The position numbers and the translations under genes were made by a program. From DATAYF01 sp036272735 (GTDB taxonomy: Bacteria; Chloroflexota; Ktedonobacteria; Ktedonobacterales; Ktedonobacteraceae), in assembly GCA_036272735.1 (NCBI GenBank), contig DATAYF010000251.1, forward strand, positions 1 through 12,187: a stretch of 12,187 nt of DNA, in the 5' to 3' direction. The notes under the pieces were generated by a model. That model was not told the origin of the DNA. It saw only the letters and a list, made by a program, of their open reading frames with translations, and did not search any database. This document shows positions 5,970 to 12,187 of the stretch, one piece after another (within the stretch, counting starts at the first letter, position 1; every line of letters starts with the position of its first letter).

Positions 5970-6027
5970 AATTATATAGATAGACGCTGATGGTCCGGTC
6001 GGACCATCAGCGTCTATCTATATAATT
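5970..6027. repeat. 58-bp perfect palindrome with a 2-nt centre
   Basis: Arms 5970-5997 and 6000-6027 are exact reverse complements around GT (5998-5999), so 28 bp each. It begins 29 bp after the previous palindrome. The centre is GC-rich (GGTCCGGTCGGACC) and the outer arms are AT-rich. Confidence 0.9.
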
Positions 6028-6088
6028 TTACACCTCGCAAAGCATAAAAATGTCTAAAATAATTGAAACCCTTTCTGTAAATAAATGC

Positions 6089-6117
6089 CCATTGATGGTC
6101 CGGCTGGCCATTGGTGG
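6089..6117. repeat. Degenerate hairpin related to the palindrome at 5970-6027
   Basis: The sequence GATGGTCCGG at 6094-6103 repeats the centre of the preceding palindrome (5989-5998), and the CTATATAAT that follows at 6121-6129 echoes its right arm. As RNA, 6089-6100 can pair with 6106-6117 using several G-U pairs. It looks like a decayed or diverged copy. Confidence 0.5.
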
Positions 6118-6200
6118 CATCTATATAATATGTTTCGCAGGATCTATAGTAATTGCCGAATAAAGAAATATCGATGTATATGGCTCCTCTCATTTTTTGC

Positions 6201-6228
6201 TTGACAATTCTGCTTCCAATGCTGGAAG
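6201..6228 (+). promoter_or_regulatory. deoC: Candidate deoC promoter -35 and overlapping inverted repeat
   Basis: A perfect TTGACA lies at 6201-6206, but the -10 at the proper distance is poor (GAAGAT, 6225-6230). An exact inverted repeat, CTTCCA (6213-6218) - ATGC - TGGAAG (6223-6228), covers the spacer and -10 position, as expected of an operator for a regulator not encoded in this window. A weak -10 combined with an operator would fit an induced promoter. This is inferred from arrangement. Confidence 0.4.
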
Positions 6229-6244
6229 ATAAAGAGGTTATTTT

Positions 6245-7315
6245 ATGTGTGAAACAAAGCTATGGTTTGATCAAGCTTTCGCAACCAAGGGGAAAACAAT
6301 GACGACAACGAAACGGCACGACACTGAGCCTACTCAGGCTGCTTCTACTAGCACTGCCGCTACCAGCGCTCATGTACGCAATCCTGGTATGCCGCTTGAC
6401 CTGGACTGGGTGAGCCAGGTACAGAGTAATCGCAGCGCCATCGAACGGCGTGCCGCCACGCTAGCGACCCGCCGCACCGTCAAAAAGACCTGGCAAGCCG
6501 CCTGGTTGCTGCGCGCTGTGACCTGCATCGACCTGACGGCCCTGTCCGGCGATGATACCGTGGGCAACGTGCGCCGGTTGTGCGCCAAGGCGCGGCAACC
6601 TGTGCGGCAGGAATTGCTCACGTCGCTCGGCTTTGATGATACCCTGCACGTTGGGGCGGTCTGCGTCTACCATAATCTGATTGCAACTGCGGTTGAGGCG
6701 TTGGCAGGTTCGGGCATTCCGGTGGCGGCAGTTTCGACTGGTTTTCCAGCGGGCCAGATCTCGCACATGCAAAAATTGCAGCAGATCGAGGATTCCGTGA
6801 AGGCTGGTGCGAGCGAGATCGACATTGTTATTTCGCGTGCGCACGTGCTGACCGGCAACTGGCAGGCCCTCTACGATGAGGTGAAAGAATTTCGTATAGC
6901 CTGTGGGAAAGCGCACCTGAAGACCATCCTGGCCACGCATGAACTGGCAACGCTGCGCAACGTTGGCATGGCGAGTCTCGTATGCATGATGGCGGGGGCC
7001 GATTTCATCAAAACCTCGACCGGCAAAGAGCCAGTCAACGCTACGATACCCGTTGGCCTGGTGATGACTCGCGCCATCCGCGAGTATCACGAGCATACCG
7101 GCTACATTGTTGGGTTTAAGCCGGCCGGTGGTATTCGCACGGCTCGCTCGTCGCTCGATTGGTTGGTTCTGATCAAAGAGGAACTTGGCAACACGTGGCT
7201 CAATAATACGCTCTTCCGCATCGGCGCAAGCGGCCTGCTCTCGGACATCGAGCGCCAACTTTCGTATAGTGTGACCGGTCGCTACGCGGCGGCTTATCAC
7301 AATCCACTGGTGTAG
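6245..7315 (+). CDS. deoC: Deoxyribose-phosphate aldolase (DeoC/DERA), eukaryote-like form
   Basis: Cleaves 2-deoxy-D-ribose 5-phosphate to D-glyceraldehyde 3-phosphate and acetaldehyde in deoxynucleoside breakdown. It is 356 residues from ATG 6245, much longer than the roughly 220-260 residues of common bacterial DeoC and close to animal DERA. The whole core (about 94-350) follows the animal pattern, including CIDLTALSGDD, EIDIVISRAHVLTGNW, ATHELATL and the C-terminal VTGRYAAAYH. Catalytic residues are present: Lys256 in FIKTSTGK (Schiff base), Lys292 in GFKPAGG and Asp193 in EID. The first ~50 residues are Thr/Ser/Ala-rich and likely disordered. Two starts are plausible: ATG 6245 (AAAGAGG, 7 nt spacing) and in-frame ATG 6299 (AAGGGG, 6 nt spacing; 338 residues). 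The ALDH gene follows after 10 bp, as in an operon. Confidence 0.93.
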   Translation: MCETKLWFDQAFATKGKTMTTTKRHDTEPTQAASTSTAATSAHVRNPGMPLDLDWVSQVQSNRSAIERRAATLATRRTVKKTWQAAWLLRAVTCIDLTALSGDDTVGNVRRLCAKARQPVRQELLTSLGFDDTLHVGAVCVYHNLIATAVEALAGSGIPVAAVSTGFPAGQISHMQKLQQIEDSVKAGASEIDIVISRAHVLTGNWQALYDEVKEFRIACGKAHLKTILATHELATLRNVGMASLVCMMAGADFIKTSTGKEPVNATIPVGLVMTRAIREYHEHTGYIVGFKPAGGIRTARSSLDWLVLIKEELGNTWLNNTLFRIGASGLLSDIERQLSYSVTGRYAAAYHNPLV

Positions 7316-7325
7316 AGGTACGACG

Positions 7326-9794
7326 ATGAATATAATGGAAATTTTCGAAAACATGGAGTATGGACCGGCTCCCGAGGCTGCTTCTTCCGCTATTGATTGG
7401 TTGCAAGAGCACGAAACGTTTGAACTATTTATACACAACCAGTGGGTAAAACCTGCCAGCAAACACTATATAGAGAGCGTCAACCCCGCGACCGGCAAAG
7501 TACTGGCGCGGGTTGCTGCTGGTAATCGTGCCGATGTCGACGCTGCGGTCGCGTCGGCACGCGCTGCGTTCGCTTCCTGGAGCAAGACGCCCGGACACGT
7601 GCGCGCCCGTTATCTCTACGCCCTGGCTCGTTTGCTTCAGAAGCACGCTCGTCTGCTGGCTGTGCTGGAAACGCTGGACAACGGCAAGACGATCCGCGAG
7701 ACACGCGATATCGATATCCCGCTGGTGGCGCGGCACTTTTACTATCACGCGGGCTGGGCACAATTGATGTCCTCGGAATTGCCGGGTTACGAGCCGGTTG
7801 GCGTCGTTGGGCAGATCATTCCCTGGAACTTCCCGTTGCTCATGCTGGCCTGGAAAATTGCTCCGGCCATCGCCATGGGCAATACGGTGGTCCTAAAACC
7901 GGCCCGCTATACTCCATTGACGGCGCTCAAATTCGCTGAGATCGTGCAGGAGGCGGGCCTGCCTGCTGGTGTGATCAACATTGTCACGGGTGAAGCCTCT
8001 AAGGTGGGCACCGCGCTGGTACAGCATCCCGACGTCAACAAAATCGCCTTTACCGGCTCGACCGAGGTTGGGCGCGAGTTGCGGCGCGGCACCGCTGGCT
8101 CCGGCAAGAAGCTTTCGCTTGAATTGGGTGGCAAGTCGCCTTTTGTGGTATTCGATGATGCCGACCTGGATAGCGTGGTGGAAGGCGTGGTCGATGCGAT
8201 CTGGTTCAACCAGGGACAGGTCTGTTGCGCCGGTTCGCGCCTGCTGGTGCAGGAAAATATCGCTGATCGTTTGCTGGCGAAGCTGCGCGCGCGTATGGAA
8301 CACTTGCGTCTCGGTGATCCTCTGGATAAGGCTGTGGACATTGGCGCCATCGTCTCATCGACCCAGCTACAAGAGATCCAGCGCCTGGTCAAGCTCGGAG
8401 TGGAGGAAGGCGCCGCAATGTATCAGCCCGCGTGGAACTGTCCCGAGGGCGGTTATTTCTTCCCACCGACGCTGCTCACGAACGTTGCGCCCGCCGCCAC
8501 GCTGGCGCAGGTAGAGATATTTGGTCCCGTGCTGGTGAGCATGACGTTCCGCACGCCAGCCGAAGCGGTGGAGCTTGCCAACAATACCCCCTACGGCCTG
8601 GCTGCTAGCGTGTGGAGCGATAATATCAACGTTGCCCTGGATATCGCGCCCAAAATCAAGGCTGGCAGCGTGTGGATCAATTGTACCAACCTGTTCGATG
8701 CGGCGTGCGGCTTTGGTGGCTATCGCGAGAGTGGCTTTGGGCGCGAGGGTGGCAAAGAAGGTTTGTACGAGTATGTACGCCCAACCTGGCAATCTGCTGC
8801 CCCTATTGCCGCCGACCCATCCCTTGATCCCGCTTCATCTGAGGCTCTCACTGATCCCGGCGACCTGCCTGCTTCACAGGTTGCGTCTGCGTCCAACGGG
8901 GCAGATGAGGACGATCTTGCTGCTAGCAGTGCTGCGACGTTCTTCCCCGCCATTGATCGCACGCCCAAGCTTTTTATCGGTGGCAAGCAGGTTCGTCCCG
9001 ATTCGGGTTATAGTCAACCTGTCTATAGCCCTGGCGCGAAGCTGCTGGGGGAAGTTGGCGCGGGTAATCGCAAAGACATTCGTAACGCGGTCGAGGCGGC
9101 GCACAAGGCCAGCGCGTGGGGCAGCAGCAGCGCGCACAACCGGGCACAAATCCTCTACTACATCGCGGAAAACCTGGCGGCGCGTGAAAGCGAATTTGCT
9201 CAGCGCATCTCCCTACAGACGAACCGTTCCTATGATAAAGCACTCGTGGAGGTGCGCGCCACGCTCTCGCGCCTGTTCAGCTACGCCGCCTGGTCCGACA
9301 AGTTCGAGGGCAGCGTGCATCGTCCTCCCATACGTGGCGTCACTTTAGCCATGCGTGAGTCGATTGGTGTGATCGGTCTCGCCTGTCCCGATGCCTACCC
9401 GCTGCTTGGTTTCATCTCGCTGGTTGCGCCCGCTATTGCCATGGGTAATACCGTTGTTGCTGTGCCAGCGCCGCTGGCCCCCTTAAGCGCGACCGACCTG
9501 TATCAAGTCTTCGAGACCTCTGACCTGCCTGCTGGTGTGGTGAATATCGTCACGGGCGAGCGCGATACGCTCAGCCTGGTGCTCGCGGAGCACGATGATG
9601 TCGATGCTATGTGGTACTTCGGGTCCGCGCATGGTTCGCAAAAGGTCGAGTTCGCGTCTGCGGGCAATATGAAGCGCACGTGGGTTGATCATGCTCGCAC
9701 GCGTGACTGGTTGGATGTGGTGCAGGGCGAAGGTGAGGAATTTTTGCGTGAAGCGACGCAAGTCAAAAACATCTGGGTCCCGTATGGTGTATAA
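7326..9794 (+). CDS. ALDH16-type aldehyde dehydrogenase, active domain fused to a degenerate second domain
   Basis: An 822-residue protein with two aldehyde dehydrogenase domains. The first (about 30-487) is complete: Asn168 in PWNFP, the NAD-loop FTGSTEVG (242-249), Glu266 in LELGGKSP and Cys300 in NQGQVCCAGS, so it should oxidise aldehydes with NAD(P)+. A Ser/Ala/Asp-rich linker follows at about 488-546. The second domain (547-822) keeps the N-terminal cofactor-type fold (VAPAIAMGNTVV, DLPAGVVNIVTGE) but has no catalytic Cys/Glu segment. It ends in VKNIWVPYGV, as ALDH16 proteins do. This is the layout of animal ALDH16A1 and its bacterial relatives. The start ATG 7326 has GAGG at 7315-7318, overlapping the deoC stop. 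Pairing with deoC suggests that acetaldehyde is the substrate, which is inference. Confidence 0.92.
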   Translation: MNIMEIFENMEYGPAPEAASSAIDWLQEHETFELFIHNQWVKPASKHYIESVNPATGKVLARVAAGNRADVDAAVASARAAFASWSKTPGHVRARYLYALARLLQKHARLLAVLETLDNGKTIRETRDIDIPLVARHFYYHAGWAQLMSSELPGYEPVGVVGQIIPWNFPLLMLAWKIAPAIAMGNTVVLKPARYTPLTALKFAEIVQEAGLPAGVINIVTGEASKVGTALVQHPDVNKIAFTGSTEVGRELRRGTAGSGKKLSLELGGKSPFVVFDDADLDSVVEGVVDAIWFNQGQVCCAGSRLLVQENIADRLLAKLRARMEHLRLGDPLDKAVDIGAIVSSTQLQEIQRLVKLGVEEGAAMYQPAWNCPEGGYFFPPTLLTNVAPAATLAQVEIFGPVLVSMTFRTPAEAVELANNTPYGLAASVWSDNINVALDIAPKIKAGSVWINCTNLFDAACGFGGYRESGFGREGGKEGLYEYVRPTWQSAAPIAADPSLDPASSEALTDPGDLPASQVASASNGADEDDLAASSAATFFPAIDRTPKLFIGGKQVRPDSGYSQPVYSPGAKLLGEVGAGNRKDIRNAVEAAHKASAWGSSSAHNRAQILYYIAENLAARESEFAQRISLQTNRSYDKALVEVRATLSRLFSYAAWSDKFEGSVHRPPIRGVTLAMRESIGVIGLACPDAYPLLGFISLVAPAIAMGNTVVAVPAPLAPLSATDLYQVFETSDLPAGVVNIVTGERDTLSLVLAEHDDVDAMWYFGSAHGSQKVEFASAGNMKRTWVDHARTRDWLDVVQGEGEEFLREATQVKNIWVPYGV

Positions 9795-10057
9795 GCCCGT
9801 CAAACATCCTTGATGCTCGCTGAGACCAATAATGCTGTTTCAATATTGCTTCGAGTCCAATCGCGTTGGAGGCAAACGCGTAATGTTTGTCGCATTTATC
9901 GTGTTGACAGATGCAGCGGACCGCGGATTTGAGCAAGATCGGAGAAGTTTTTTTCTTTCTCTGCCAGTAGAATAGATGTACTTGCAAATTGTAAGAAGAT
10001 CTCTGCTCACCATAAGTCATGCTGAATGCAAGAGGGAGAAGAAAGAAGGAGACACCT
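9795..10057 (+). other. Intergenic region upstream of the DUF899 gene
   Basis: This 263-bp gap has no gene I can support and no clear terminator for the deoC-ALDH16 operon. A candidate -10, TAGAAT, lies at 9968-9973 without a good -35; a TTGACA at 9904-9909 is too far from it and has no matching -10. The purine-rich end supplies the ribosome binding site of the next gene. Confidence 0.35.
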
Positions 10058-10849
10058 ATGAATATACCTGATCAGCACAATTTCACCACCGGCAGCGACA
10101 CCTCTGTGCTGCCTGCAGTGGTCGACCGGGCCACCTGGCAGGCAGAACTGGACACGCTGCTGGTTCGGGAAAAGGCGCACACCCGCCAAGGGGATGCGAT
10201 CGCGGCGGCTCGAAGACTTCTGCCGATGGTGGAGGTAGACCCCACCATCCAGCTTCTTGGCCCGCACGGACCGGTCTCGCTGCTGGAGGTCTTCGAGGGC
10301 CGACGGCAGTTGATCGTCTACTTTCACATGTGGCACACCGGTCAACCCGCCGAAGCCCAGTGCGAGGGCTGCACCTTCTTCAACGGCCAGGTTCGCGAGC
10401 TGTCCTACCTGCATTCCCGCGACGTCACCTACGCCACGTTCTGCGAAGGCCCGTACGAGGAGAGCGTCCGTTACCGCGACTTCATGGGCTGGGACGTCCC
10501 GTGGTACTCGGCGCAAGACTCCACCGACGTCCTGATCGCTGGGCGCGGGTTCGGCATGCTGGTGTGCTACCTGCGGCACGATGATCGCGTGTTCGAGACC
10601 TACTGGAACAGCGGTCGCGGCGTGGAGGTGATGGCTCCCAGCTACGGGCTGTTGGACATGACCGTGTACGGTCGGCAGGAGACCTGGGAAGACTCGCCCG
10701 CCGACTGGCCGCAACGGTGGGAAAACACCGGCGCACAATTCCGCACGGACGGACGTCCCACCGCCCAATGGTCCCGGCTTGCCGCCGGACGCTCCGACGA
10801 CCTGGACACCAGTGCCGCCGCCCCACACGGCTACCAAAACGAGCCGTGA
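10058..10849 (+). CDS. DUF899 family thioredoxin-like protein
   Basis: A 263-residue protein of the DUF899 (thioredoxin-like) family. Family features are the opening VVDRATWQAELDTLLVREKA (21-40), RRLPMVEV-like RRLLPMVEV (52-60), the LLEVFEGRRQLIVY strand (75-88), the CEGC motif at 102-105 in the thioredoxin active-site position, and MGWDVPWYS (143-151). A disulfide/redox role is possible but unproven. ATG at 10058 is chosen because AAGGAG (10046-10051) lies 6 nt upstream; an in-frame ATG at 10019 gives 13 non-family residues. Codon third positions are nearly all G or C, in clear contrast with the genes on both sides, which suggests transfer from a high-GC donor such as an actinobacterium. It stands alone, followed by an inverted repeat. 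Confidence 0.85.
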   Translation: MNIPDQHNFTTGSDTSVLPAVVDRATWQAELDTLLVREKAHTRQGDAIAAARRLLPMVEVDPTIQLLGPHGPVSLLEVFEGRRQLIVYFHMWHTGQPAEAQCEGCTFFNGQVRELSYLHSRDVTYATFCEGPYEESVRYRDFMGWDVPWYSAQDSTDVLIAGRGFGMLVCYLRHDDRVFETYWNSGRGVEVMAPSYGLLDMTVYGRQETWEDSPADWPQRWENTGAQFRTDGRPTAQWSRLAAGRSDDLDTSAAAPHGYQNEP

Positions 10850-10863
10850 CATGCGCGGGAAAG

Positions 10864-10905
10864 CAACGAGCTGGTGCACCGCCGAAGTTTCCCTCCAGCT
10901 CGTTG
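10864..10905 (+). terminator. Perfect inverted repeat behind the DUF899 gene, possible terminator or boundary
   Basis: CAACGAGCTGG (10864-10874) pairs exactly with CCAGCTCGTTG (10895-10905) across a 20-nt loop, 15 bp past the stop codon. No T-run follows directly. A weak CCCT/AGGG stem with TTTTT lies at 10921-10937. Termination is likely but not certain. Confidence 0.5.
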
Positions 10906-11009
10906 TACCCTCTTGGGTCTCCCTTTCCAGGGTTTTTGAGATAACTCGTCTTATTGAGCAAAAGAGAAATCAGCAGCAATAGCGGTTGGTCCACAAGAAA
11001 GGAAACGCC

Positions 11010-11795
11010 ATGAGAACAGTCCAATCCTACGACGGCACTCCTATCGCGTTCGATCAGTCAGGTCAGGGACCCGCGCTTATCCTGGTGGCTGGCGCGCTGA
11101 GCACGCGTGCGGCCTGGACCTCCCTGGCGGAGCGCCTTGCTCCACACTTCAGCGTGTTCGCCTACGACCGGCGTGGCCGCGGGGAGAGTGGGGACAAAGC
11201 GCCTTATACGGTCGAGCGCGAGGTCGAAGATCTTGATGCCCTGATCAACGAGGCTGGTGGGTCGGCGTTCGTCTTTGGTCATTCCTCGGGAGCCGCTCTT
11301 GTCCTTGAAGCAGCCATAAAGCTCGGCGAGAAAGTCAAGAAACTCGCCATATATGAGGCGCCTTATAATGATGAAAGTGGGGCGCAGCGTGCATGGAGAG
11401 AATACATCCAACAACTGGCAGAGCTGTTAGCGGCGGATCGCCGAGGCGATGCTGTGGCGCTGTTTATGGGGCTTGTTGGGACGCCAGCAGAAGGAATTGA
11501 AGCCGCGCGTCATGCGCCGCTATGGTCGCAGCTTGAGGCGATAGCGCCGACGCTTGCCTATGACCACACCGCTATCATGGGCAAAGATGGCTCGGTGCCC
11601 ATCGAGCGAGCAGCGCACGTACGCGTGCCGACGCTGGTCATGAATGGCGGTGCGAGCTATTCCTTTATGTATGAGACGGCGCGAACACTGAGCGAAGCGA
11701 TACCCCAGGCGCAACTCCGTACACTGGAAGGTCAAAGTCACGGCCCGGCTGACGACGTTCTCGCTCCTGTGTTGCAAGAGTTCTTCCTTGGCTGA
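11010..11795 (+). CDS. Alpha/beta hydrolase
   Basis: A 261-residue alpha/beta-hydrolase fold protein. The oxyanion strand is ALILVAGAL (22-30), the YDRRGRGES loop is at 52-60, the nucleophile elbow GHSSG at 90-94 has Ser92, and the catalytic His is His244 in QSHGP. The acidic triad member is not obvious: the usual Asp after the sixth strand falls in PTLVMNGGAS (207-216), where Asn212 occupies the likely place. Substrate is unknown; small esters or related compounds are typical for the family. ATG at 11010 is favoured because AAAGGA (10998-11003) is 6 nt upstream; an in-frame GTG at 10986 is weaker. It is convergent with the next gene across a strong hairpin. Confidence 0.85.
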   Translation: MRTVQSYDGTPIAFDQSGQGPALILVAGALSTRAAWTSLAERLAPHFSVFAYDRRGRGESGDKAPYTVEREVEDLDALINEAGGSAFVFGHSSGAALVLEAAIKLGEKVKKLAIYEAPYNDESGAQRAWREYIQQLAELLAADRRGDAVALFMGLVGTPAEGIEAARHAPLWSQLEAIAPTLAYDHTAIMGKDGSVPIERAAHVRVPTLVMNGGASYSFMYETARTLSEAIPQAQLRTLEGQSHGPADDVLAPVLQEFFLG

Positions 11796-11811
11796 GATAG
11801 CCCCTCGCGCG

Positions 11812-11849
11812 CGCATTGCGAAAGCATTCATACCTGCTTTCGCAATGCG
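11812..11849. terminator. 15-bp-arm hairpin between convergent genes
   Basis: CGCATTGCGAAAGCA (11812-11826) pairs perfectly with TGCTTTCGCAATGCG (11835-11849) around an 8-nt loop. It is placed 17 bp after one stop codon and 23 bp before the other, so it probably terminates transcription from both sides. T-runs are short. Confidence 0.7.
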
Positions 11850-11871
11850 TTCAACCTTCTCCAGACGTGCC

Positions 11872-12187
11872 TTAGCGTGTGGCTGTGTGCCTGGGTTGAT
11901 ATGTACCCGCCGGATTGCGGAAGGCTATACTTAGGCGATTCCACGAGTTGATGGTAGTGACCGCCAGGGTGAGGTTTGCCAGTTCCTCATCGGTGAAGTG
12001 AGGACGAACACGTTCATAGACCTCGTCGGGAACGTGTTCGTCGGCAATCATCGTGAGCGCCTCGGTCCATTCCAAAGCTGCACGTTCGCGCTCACTGTAA
12101 ATTGGTGCCTCTCTCCAGGCAGGAAGTAGATAGAGACGCTGTTCACTCTCACCGTCAGCGCGGGCATCTTTTGTGTGCATATCCAGG
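11872..12187 (-). CDS. Carboxymuconolactone decarboxylase/AhpD-like protein (5' part outside the window)
   Basis: Only the last 105 or so codons lie in the window; the frame stays open to the edge. An ATG at 12180 is internal, since the two codons before it read Leu-Asp, giving LDMHTKDAR. That segment follows the CxxC redox motif in this family, which therefore lies just beyond the edge. Visible family features are EQRLYLLPAWREAP, the ERERAALEWTEALT helix and the closing LANLTLAVTTINSWNRLSIAFR helix. Relatives with CxxC act as AhpD-type alkylhydroperoxidases; others are decarboxylases. The stop is at 11872-11874, facing the alpha/beta hydrolase gene. Confidence 0.88.
   Translation of the reverse strand, partial: LDMHTKDARADGESEQRLYLLPAWREAPIYSERERAALEWTEALTMIADEHVPDEVYERVRPHFTDEELANLTLAVTTINSWNRLSIAFRNPAGTYQPRHTATR

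Larger units (their letters stand above)
5764..6244. other. 481-bp AT-rich intergenic region between divergent genes
   Basis: This gap separates the start of the minus-strand hydrolase from the start of deoC. It holds the hydrolase promoter (5817-5828), two long perfect palindromes (5890-5940, 5970-6027), a degenerate third (about 6089-6117), a TTGACA box at 6201-6206 and a small inverted repeat at 6213-6228. I see no convincing gene in it. A 40-codon reading frame at 5861-5983 has no ribosome binding site. Confidence 0.7.

Noticed and set aside
5861..5983. 40-codon frame with a hydrophobic N-terminus resembling a lipoprotein signal
   Set aside because: There is no ribosome binding site, and the frame runs through a perfect palindrome that dictates much of its sequence.
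5764..6244. CRISPR array or REP/RAYT cluster
   Set aside because: The inverted repeats do not recur as direct repeats with spacers, have unrelated sequences, and no cas or RAYT gene is nearby.
6461..7462. 333-residue minus-strand open frame opposite deoC
   Set aside because: It is the shadow of a strongly recognised enzyme, has an Arg/His/Gln-rich composition and no family resemblance.
8575..9348. 257-residue plus-strand frame inside the ALDH16-like gene
   Set aside because: The composition is Arg/Ser/Pro-rich and typical of an out-of-frame reading of GC-rich coding DNA. The ALDH frame is certain.

Overview
The window is a stretch of bacterial chromosome of mixed base composition: coding DNA near 50-60% GC, clearly AT-rich gaps, and one visibly GC-richer gene. 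The mix of families (TMEM175-like channel, RNase HI with an extra C-terminal region, IS200/IS605-type TnpB, DUF169, DUF899, AhpD-like carboxymuconolactone decarboxylase, a DeoC/ALDH16 pair) suggests a large-genome, soil-type bacterium. Ktedonobacterales (Chloroflexota) is my best guess. That is an inference from gene style; no rRNA or other taxonomic marker is present.

Layout. 1-1701: two plus-strand genes, a TMEM175-like potassium-channel homologue behind a tandem extended -10 promoter, then an RNase HI. 1702-3173: a TnpB-only IS200/IS605-type element with hairpins at both ends. It carries a two-gene operon, a tiny ribbon-helix-helix (RHH) protein overlapping tnpB by 14 bp, read from a strong promoter whose -10 lies inside a perfect inverted repeat. 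3203-4482: a RidA-superfamily protein without the RidA arginine, a strong terminator, and a DUF169 protein. 4546-5763 (minus strand): an alpha/beta-hydrolase (lipase-like) protein with a 58-bp perfect palindrome at its 3' end. 5764-6244: a 481-bp AT-rich gap between divergent genes, holding two more long perfect palindromes and a degenerate third. 6245-9794: a two-gene operon of a eukaryote-type deoxyribose-phosphate aldolase (DeoC) and an 822-residue double-domain aldehyde dehydrogenase of ALDH16 architecture. 10058-10849: a GC-rich DUF899 thioredoxin-like gene, probably acquired. 11010-11795: an alpha/beta hydrolase. 11812-11849: a terminator hairpin. 11872-12187 (minus strand): a carboxymuconolactone decarboxylase/AhpD-like gene cut by the window edge.

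How the genes work together. The clearest functional unit is deoC plus the ALDH16-like gene. DeoC cleaves deoxyribose 5-phosphate to glyceraldehyde 3-phosphate and acetaldehyde, and the neighbouring dehydrogenase could oxidise the acetaldehyde. Both proteins resemble animal DERA and ALDH16A1 in motifs and architecture, so the pairing bears on the poorly understood role of ALDH16. The second unit is the RHH-tnpB operon, which looks like a transposon-borne nuclease with its own repressor. The third signal is non-coding: several near-loopless perfect palindromes of unrelated sequence around the minus-strand hydrolase gene, and a recurring extended -10 motif TATGNTAYAAT in front of several units.
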